A stretch of DNA of 11,231 nucleotides. Source: SG8-41 sp044867805. GTDB lineage: Bacteria > Pseudomonadota > Gammaproteobacteria > Burkholderiales > SG8-41. Location: positions 1 through 11,231 of the forward strand of contig JBIOVQ010000040.1 of assembly GCA_044867805.1 (NCBI GenBank), in the 5' to 3' direction. The position numbers and the translations under genes were made by a program. Positions 5,780-11,231 of this stretch are shown here, in pieces. Every line of letters starts with the position of its first letter. Position 1 is the stretch's first letter. The notes under the pieces were generated by a model that was not told where the DNA came from, searched no databases, and worked only from the letters and a program-made list of their open reading frames with translations.

Positions 5780-6688
5780 TTACGCGGCAGCTACTTCGTT
5801 CTTGACCTGCTTGAGGATCGCCGCAGCCTCCGGGCCGCGCACCTTGGCGATGTCGTCCTGGTACTTGAGAAGGACGCCGAGGGTGTCGTCCACGGTCGTC
5901 GCGTCCAGCGCGATGGCGTCGAGCGCCGTGAGGGCCTTGCACCAGTCTATGGTTTCCGCGACGCCCGGCAGCTTGAAGAGGTCCGCCGCCCGCAGCTTCT
6001 GCACGAAAGCCACCACTTCGCGCGACAGGCGCTCCGGCGCCTCGGGCGCCTTGCGGCGCACGATCTCCAGCTCGCGCTGGGCGTCGGGGTAGTTGACCCA
6101 ATGGTAGAGGCAGCGGCGCTTCACCGCGTCGTGGATCTCGCGCGTCCGGTTCGAGGTGATGACCACGATCGGCGGGCGTTTCGCCCTGATCGTGCCGATT
6201 TCCGGAATGCTCACCTGCCAGTCGGACAGCACCTCGAGCAGGTAAGCCTCGAACGGCTCATCGGTGCGGTCGAGCTCGTCGATCAAAAGCACCGGCGGTT
6301 CCGCGTCGCCGTGATCGAGCGCCTCGAGCAGCGGCCGTTTGATGAGGAATTTTCGCGAGAAGATGCCGTGCTCCAGCTCCTCGCGGGCCGCCTTGCCGCT
6401 CGCTTCGGCCAGCCTGATCTCCACCATCTGCCGCTGGTAGTTCCACTCGTACACGGCGGAAGCGATGTCCAGGCCTTCGTAGCACTGCAGCCGCACCAGG
6501 CTGCGACCGAGCGCGCGCGCCACGACCTTGGCGACCTCGGTCTTGCCGACGCCGGCCTCGCCCTCGAGGAACAGCGGCCGCTCCATCCTCAGCGCAAGGA
6601 AGAGGGCGGTGGCAAGGCTGCGCTCGGCGACGTAGTCCTGCGCCCGCAGGAGCGCGAGCGTGTCGTCTATGGATTTCGGCAATGCCAT
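5780..6688 (-). CDS. coxD: CoxD-like AAA+ ATPase (MoxR family)
   Basis: This 302-residue MoxR-family AAA+ ATPase has Walker A GEAGVGKT at residues 43-50, Walker B VLLIDELD at 133-140, the sensor-1 asparagine in VVITSNRTRE (N180) and an arginine-rich RRCLYHW segment after it. In Oligotropha, CoxD is an ATP-dependent chaperone needed to install the sulfur of the molybdenum-copper centre. In form II clusters, which may lack copper, its precise role is less clear. MoxR proteins usually act with a VWA partner, here coxE. The start is set at MALPKSIDD (ATG 6688), with a somewhat distant GAGGG 11 nt upstream. An upstream TTG extension would be pure 8-bp repeat translation (MRLCDFASR) and is rejected. 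The stop codon TAA lies within the outer end of cassette E1. Confidence 0.92.
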   Translation of the reverse strand: MALPKSIDDTLALLRAQDYVAERSLATALFLALRMERPLFLEGEAGVGKTEVAKVVARALGRSLVRLQCYEGLDIASAVYEWNYQRQMVEIRLAEASGKAAREELEHGIFSRKFLIKRPLLEALDHGDAEPPVLLIDELDRTDEPFEAYLLEVLSDWQVSIPEIGTIRAKRPPIVVITSNRTREIHDAVKRRCLYHWVNYPDAQRELEIVRRKAPEAPERLSREVVAFVQKLRAADLFKLPGVAETIDWCKALTALDAIALDATTVDDTLGVLLKYQDDIAKVRGPEAAAILKQVKNEVAAA

Positions 6689-6699
6689 GCAGGTCAAGA

Positions 6700-6704
6700 C
6701 CCTC
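6700..6704 (-). promoter_or_regulatory. Probable ribosome binding site of coxD beside element E2
   Basis: GAGGG on the minus strand directly abuts the GACGCAAA unit. The 11-nt gap to the ATG at 6688 is longer than ideal, so translation may be weak. The arrangement parallels that at coxE. Confidence 0.4.
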
Positions 6705-6880
6705 GACGCAAAGTCGCAAAGTCGCAAAGATTTCCGGATTTTACTCCAGGCGCATTCTTCTGAAGTTCATGCGCTTGGTATTGATCTGCATGCCGAGGTC
6801 CCGAGGTAGAACCGCAGGACCGCAAAGAGGCTTTGGTCTTACTCCGAATGATCCTCTTTGCGGCTTAGCGGCTTTGCGTC
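6705..6880. repeat. Inverted 8-bp array element E2 (gap coxM / coxD), no gene inside
   Basis: Units GACGCAAA, GTCGCAAA, GTCGCAAA lie at 6705-6728. Inverted units TTTGCGGC, TTAGCGGC, TTTGCGTC lie at 6857-6880. A second left-type stretch (6811-6830, containing CCGCAAAGAGG) can pair with 6853-6872 to form a long hairpin with a 22-nt loop. The units are those of the gene-carrying element E1, but the interior (about 6729-6852) has no reading frame I can support. It contains one minor inverted repeat, GCGCAT 6750-6755 with ATGCGC 6769-6774. Confidence 0.88.
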
Positions 6881-6892
6881 AAGTGTTTTGAC

Positions 6893-7696
6893 TTACTTGC
6901 CGGCGATGGCTGCTTCGACGGCGCGCTGCGCGATAACGGTGATGAGGTGCGCCCGGTACTCCGCGCTCGCATGCATGTCGGAGTTGAGGTCCTCGGGCGC
7001 GATCTTGACCCTGGCGACCGATTCCGGCGCGAACTTCTCGGTGAGGCGCTTCTCCATGTTCTTCGCGCGGAACACGCAGTTCGCGGCGCCGGTGACGGCG
7101 ACCCGCACGGTGCCGGCGCTCTCGCTCACGAACACCCCCACCACCGCGAAACGGGACGCCGGCTGGCGGAACTTCACGTATGCCGCGCGCTTGGGCAGGG
7201 GGAACGAGACCGACGTAATGATCTCGCCCGCCTTGAGCGCGGTTTCGAAGGGGCCGGTAAAGAACTTGTCGGCCGCGATGGCGCGCTTGTTGGTGTTGAC
7301 CGTGGCGCCGAGCCCCAGGACCGCCGCGGGATAGTCGGCCGCAGGGTCGTTGTGCGCGAGCGCACCGCCGATGGTGCCCTGGTTGCGCACCTGGCGGTCG
7401 CCGATGCCGTCCGCGAGGCGCGTGAGCGCCGGGATGCTGACCGCGGCGTCCTTCGATGCCGCGACTTCGGCGTGGCGCGCGAGCGCGCCGACCATCAGCA
7501 TGCCGCCCTCGAGCTTGATGCCGCGCATCTCCTCGATGGCGCCGAGGTCGACCAACGCCCCGGCGCCGGATAGCCTGAGCTTCAGCGCCGGGATCAGGCT
7601 CTGGCCGCCGGCGAGCGGCTTCGCCTTCTCGACCTTGCGCAGCAGCGAAACCGCTTCCTTGAGCGTCGTGGGCCGGTGGTAGTCGAATGCACGCAT
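6893..7696 (-). CDS. coxM: CoxM-like FAD subunit of molybdenum hydroxylase
   Basis: This 267-residue protein is the medium, FAD-binding subunit of a xanthine-oxidase-family hydroxylase. It passes electrons from the iron-sulfur subunit to the quinone pool or another acceptor. It starts MRAFDYHRPTTLKEAVSLL, then shows AGGQSLIP (from residue 29) and TIGGALAHNDPAADYP (from residue 108), the two FAD-contacting motifs of the family. The remainder forms the CO-dehydrogenase flavoprotein C-terminal domain (about 165-265). It is slightly shorter than the usual length of about 285. The ATG at 7696 has AGGAGA (7702-7707) 5 nt upstream. It follows coxL by 47 bp and precedes coxD by 204 bp, giving the S-L-M order typical of form II clusters. 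Confidence 0.93.
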   Translation of the reverse strand: MRAFDYHRPTTLKEAVSLLRKVEKAKPLAGGQSLIPALKLRLSGAGALVDLGAIEEMRGIKLEGGMLMVGALARHAEVAASKDAAVSIPALTRLADGIGDRQVRNQGTIGGALAHNDPAADYPAAVLGLGATVNTNKRAIAADKFFTGPFETALKAGEIITSVSFPLPKRAAYVKFRQPASRFAVVGVFVSESAGTVRVAVTGAANCVFRAKNMEKRLTEKFAPESVARVKIAPEDLNSDMHASAEYRAHLITVIAQRAVEAAIAGK

Positions 7697-7713
7697 GGCC
7701 GTCTCCTACAAAC

Positions 7714-7741
7714 CGTGATTCGTGATTTGTGATTTGTGATT
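7714..7741. repeat. Single-arm 7-bp array (A-type) in gap coxL / coxM
   Basis: Four tandem units CGTGATT, CGTGATT, TGTGATT, TGTGATT are the same family as element A near the left end. No inverted partner is visible in the 47-bp gap. The array ends 2 nt from the coxL stop codon and lies just upstream of the coxM ribosome binding site. Confidence 0.9.
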
Positions 7742-7743
7742 AG

Positions 7744-10113
<2,370 letters not shown>

Positions 10114-10126
10114 CTGATCCTCCGGA

Positions 10127-10200
10127 AAGTTTGCAGTTGGCAGTTATCAGTTGGCAGTTAGAACTCGATTCGCTGCAAACTGTCCACTGCAAACTGTCAG
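10127..10200. repeat. Inverted 7-bp array element F (gap coxS / coxL)
   Basis: Left units are CAGTTGG, CAGTTAT, CAGTTGG and CAGTTAG (10134-10161), preceded by a degenerate unit. Inverted units are CTGCAAA, CTGTCCA, CTGCAAA and CTGTCAG (10173-10200). The spacer is only 11 bp. The right arm ends 7 nt from the coxS stop codon, and the left arm ends just before the coxL ribosome binding site. Confidence 0.88.
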
Positions 10201-10207
10201 CTAGCGT

Positions 10208-10678
10208 TTAGCGCTTCATAGCGGCGGCGCCGGCGAGCACCGCCTTGACGATGTTGTGATACCCGGTGCAGCGGCAGAAATTGCCCTCGAGCCCGGCGCG
10301 GACCGTCTCTTCCGAGGGATTAGGGTGCTTCTTCACCAGGTCGATCGCGTTCATCACCATGCCGGGCGTGCAGAAACCGCACTGCAGGCCGTGATGGTCG
10401 CGGAACGCCGCCTGCATGGGGTGCAGCTCCCCGTTGGTTCCGATGCCCTCGATCGTGACCACCTCCGCGCCCTGCGCCTGGGCTGCCAGGATGTTGCAGG
10501 CTTTCACGGCACGGCCGTTGACGTGCACGGTGCAGGCGCCGCACTGGCCGGTGTCGCAGCCGATGTGCGTTCCGGTCAAGCGCAGGTGATCGCGCAGGAA
10601 CTCCACGAGGAGCGTGCGCGGGTCGAGTTCGGCGCTGGCGGCCTTGCCGTTGACGGTCATGGCGACGGGTGTGCCCAT
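10208..10678 (-). CDS. coxS: CoxS-like iron-sulfur subunit of molybdenum hydroxylase
   Basis: This 156-residue small subunit has two [2Fe-2S] clusters. The N-terminal plant-ferredoxin-type domain has C41, C46, C49 and C61 (GCDTGQCGACTVHVNG). The C-terminal four-helix domain has C100, C103, C135 and C137 (QCGFCTPGM and FCRCTGY). All eight ligands are present and the length is typical. It relays electrons from the molybdenum centre of CoxL to the FAD of CoxM. The ATG at 10678 is preceded by GGAGGAATTC, a strong site. It is the first gene of the minus-strand run, so the promoter should lie in the divergent region 10679-11055, shared with the xdhC-like gene. Confidence 0.95.
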   Translation of the reverse strand: MGTPVAMTVNGKAASAELDPRTLLVEFLRDHLRLTGTHIGCDTGQCGACTVHVNGRAVKACNILAAQAQGAEVVTIEGIGTNGELHPMQAAFRDHHGLQCGFCTPGMVMNAIDLVKKHPNPSEETVRAGLEGNFCRCTGYHNIVKAVLAGAAAMKR

Positions 10679-10751
10679 GAATTCCTCCGGTTGGGTCGGC
10701 GTTGCGAGGCGAGGGAGCGGTCAGGGGAAATTCATCCTACCCCCGGCGGCG

Positions 10752-10773
10752 GCGGCTTCGCAACCGAAGCCGC
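10752..10773. promoter_or_regulatory. Perfect hairpin/palindrome in the coxS leader
   Basis: GCGGCTTCG (10752-10760) and CGAAGCCGC (10765-10773) form a perfect 9-bp stem around a 4-nt loop, about 75-95 bp upstream of coxS. It could be a regulator site or an RNA hairpin; no T-run follows. Confidence 0.45.
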
Positions 10774-10836
10774 GTCCGCAATGTGTCGCGGAATCATGAC
10801 AGCCGGGAACCCATGTCGACAACGACAAGAAGATGC

Positions 10837-10931
10837 AACCACAGATAAACACAGATGAACACGGATGAAATCCCCTGCTAATCAAGGCATTTGTTTTAAT
10901 TATCTGTGTCTATCTGTGTTCATCCGTGGTT
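10837..10931. repeat. Inverted 10-bp array element G
   Basis: Three 10-bp units (AACCACAGAT, AAACACAGAT, GAACACGGAT) lie at 10837-10866. Three inverted units lie at 10902-10931, which in reverse complement read AACCACGGAT, GAACACAGAT, AGACACAGAT. The spacer is 35 bp. From memory, very similar CACAGATGAA-type intergenic repeats occur in unrelated bacterial phyla. It has the same arm-spacer-arm plan as the other elements here, but a 10-bp unit. Confidence 0.92.
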
Positions 10932-11008
10932 CCATTCGATTTCCAGAATAGTGCGTGACTCGTAAACGCGGGGCGGGACCATCCCGGCGCCCGGGGATGC
11001 GCCGCGAC

Positions 11009-11030
11009 GCTATATTCAGTAGAATATAGC
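11009..11030. promoter_or_regulatory. Perfect AT-rich palindrome upstream of the xdhC-like gene
   Basis: GCTATATTC and GAATATAGC are exact complements separated by AGTA, 26-47 bp before the ATG at 11056. An AT-rich island in a GC-rich region, close to a start codon, fits an operator for a dimeric regulator or a promoter -10 area (it contains TATATT). It is unlike the tandem-unit arrays in the gaps. Confidence 0.5.
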
Positions 11031-11055
11031 CCTATCGAGCACGCGGGAAGGAAGC

Positions 11056-11231
11056 ATGGACAGCGTAGATATGCAGGTTCTGAGAAGCGCGCGCGACTGG
11101 GTCAAGGACGGCCGCCGCGTGGTGATGGCGACCGTCATACGCACGTGGGGCTCGGCGCCGCGGCCGATCGGCGCGCTCACCGCGATCCGCGACGACGGCA
11201 TGGTCGTGGGCTCCGTGTCCGGCGGCTGCAT
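11056..11231 (+). CDS. XdhC/CoxI family protein, 3'-partial
   Basis: The frame is open from ATG 11056 to the window edge (58 codons plus two bases). The start has GGAAGGA just upstream. It begins MDSVDMQVLRSARDW and continues with VVMATVIRTWGSAPRPIGA and then DDGMVVGSVSGGC. This is the N-terminal domain of the XdhC/CoxI family, including the conserved SVSGGC cysteine segment. Family members (XdhC of Rhodobacter is the studied case) bind the molybdenum cofactor and help its sulfuration and insertion into molybdenum hydroxylases, which fits a gene next to coxS/L/M. It may correspond to the CoxF or CoxI type; the missing C-terminal Rossmann domain would be needed to decide. It is transcribed divergently from the cox run, across the shared 377-bp region. 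Confidence 0.88.
   Translation, partial: MDSVDMQVLRSARDWVKDGRRVVMATVIRTWGSAPRPIGALTAIRDDGMVVGSVSGGC

Larger units (their letters stand above)
5302..5783. mobile_element. Putative cassette E1: GxxExxY gene between inverted 8-bp arrays
   Basis: Left arm 5302-5336 reads GTAAAC, a short variable stretch, then GACGCAAA, GCCGCAAA, GCCGCAAA. The right arm (5749-5783) is its inverted copy: in reverse complement, GTAAAC, then GACGCAAA, GTCGCAAA, GCCGCAAA. The roughly 35-bp arms differ at only a few positions and bracket one gene. One outer end (GTAAAC) covers the coxD stop codon, and the other touches the coxE start codon, so the element sits exactly in the coxD-coxE junction. The interior is visibly AT-richer than the cox genes. 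No transposase or obvious target duplication is present, so mobility is inferred from structure alone. Confidence 0.6.
10679..11055. other. Divergent control region between coxS and the xdhC-like gene
   Basis: This 377-bp gap has no supportable gene. From coxS outwards it holds a leader hairpin (10752-10773), the inverted 10-bp element G (10837-10931), a small GC-rich hairpin (CGGCGC 10985-10990 with GCGCCG 10999-11004) and a perfect AT-rich palindrome (11009-11030). I see no convincing -35/-10 pair, nor a clear sigma-54 site, on either strand. Confidence 0.7.

Noticed and set aside
5715..6101. A 254-residue fusion reading into the GxxExxY gene from inside coxD
   Set aside because: The upstream half is a low-complexity shadow of coxD. 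The AGGGA-GTG start at 5714 gives the complete family domain.
6689..6727. N-terminal extension of coxD from an upstream TTG
   Set aside because: It is again translated 8-bp repeat units. ATG 6688 gives a normal MoxR-type start.
10679..11055. Molybdenum-cofactor riboswitch (Moco motif) upstream of coxS or xdhC
   Set aside because: Only isolated simple hairpins are present. I cannot see the multi-helix arrangement of that motif.

Overview
The window looks like part of a GC-rich proteobacterial chromosome, most likely an environmental betaproteobacterium. That placement is inferred from the gene set and the style of the proteins, not from a marker gene. It holds twelve genes. Two lie on the plus strand at the left (a 5'-truncated beta-CASP/metallo-beta-lactamase protein and a histidine phosphatase). 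Nine form a long minus-strand run. One partial plus-strand gene (XdhC/CoxI family) begins at the right edge.

The minus-strand run, read from 10678 downwards, is an aerobic molybdenum hydroxylase cluster of the carbon monoxide dehydrogenase type: coxS (2x[2Fe-2S]), coxL (molybdenum subunit), coxM (FAD subunit), coxD (MoxR-like AAA+ ATPase), a small GxxExxY-family PD-(D/E)XK-like protein, coxE (VWA/MIDAS protein) and coxG (SRPBCC protein). A glutathione S-transferase and a YhhQ-type queuosine-precursor transporter follow. The CoxL active-site loop reads AYRGAGR (form II) rather than the AYxCSFR of true CO dehydrogenases, and the S-L-M order also fits form II. The oxidised substrate is therefore open. 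CoxS/L/M would form the enzyme, CoxD/E and the XdhC-like protein would mature or load the cofactor, and CoxG may assist localisation or maturation.

The striking part is between the genes. Every one of the eleven gaps contains short tandem units (7, 8, 10 or 15 bp). In all but one element these form a left array, a short spacer and an inverted right array. The unit sequence differs from gap to gap, but the architecture is the same, and an array ends at, or within a dozen bases of, essentially every stop codon. One element (about 5302-5783) encloses the AT-richer GxxExxY gene between near-identical inverted arms of about 35 bp, so it looks like a gene-carrying version of these elements. A related element without a gene sits one gene away at 6705-6880. 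I regard this repeat system, and its possible link to the GxxExxY nuclease-like protein, as the most interesting content of the window.

The only gap longer than 300 bp is the divergent coxS/xdhC control region (10679-11055). It carries a leader hairpin, a 10-bp-unit inverted element and a perfect AT-rich palindrome.
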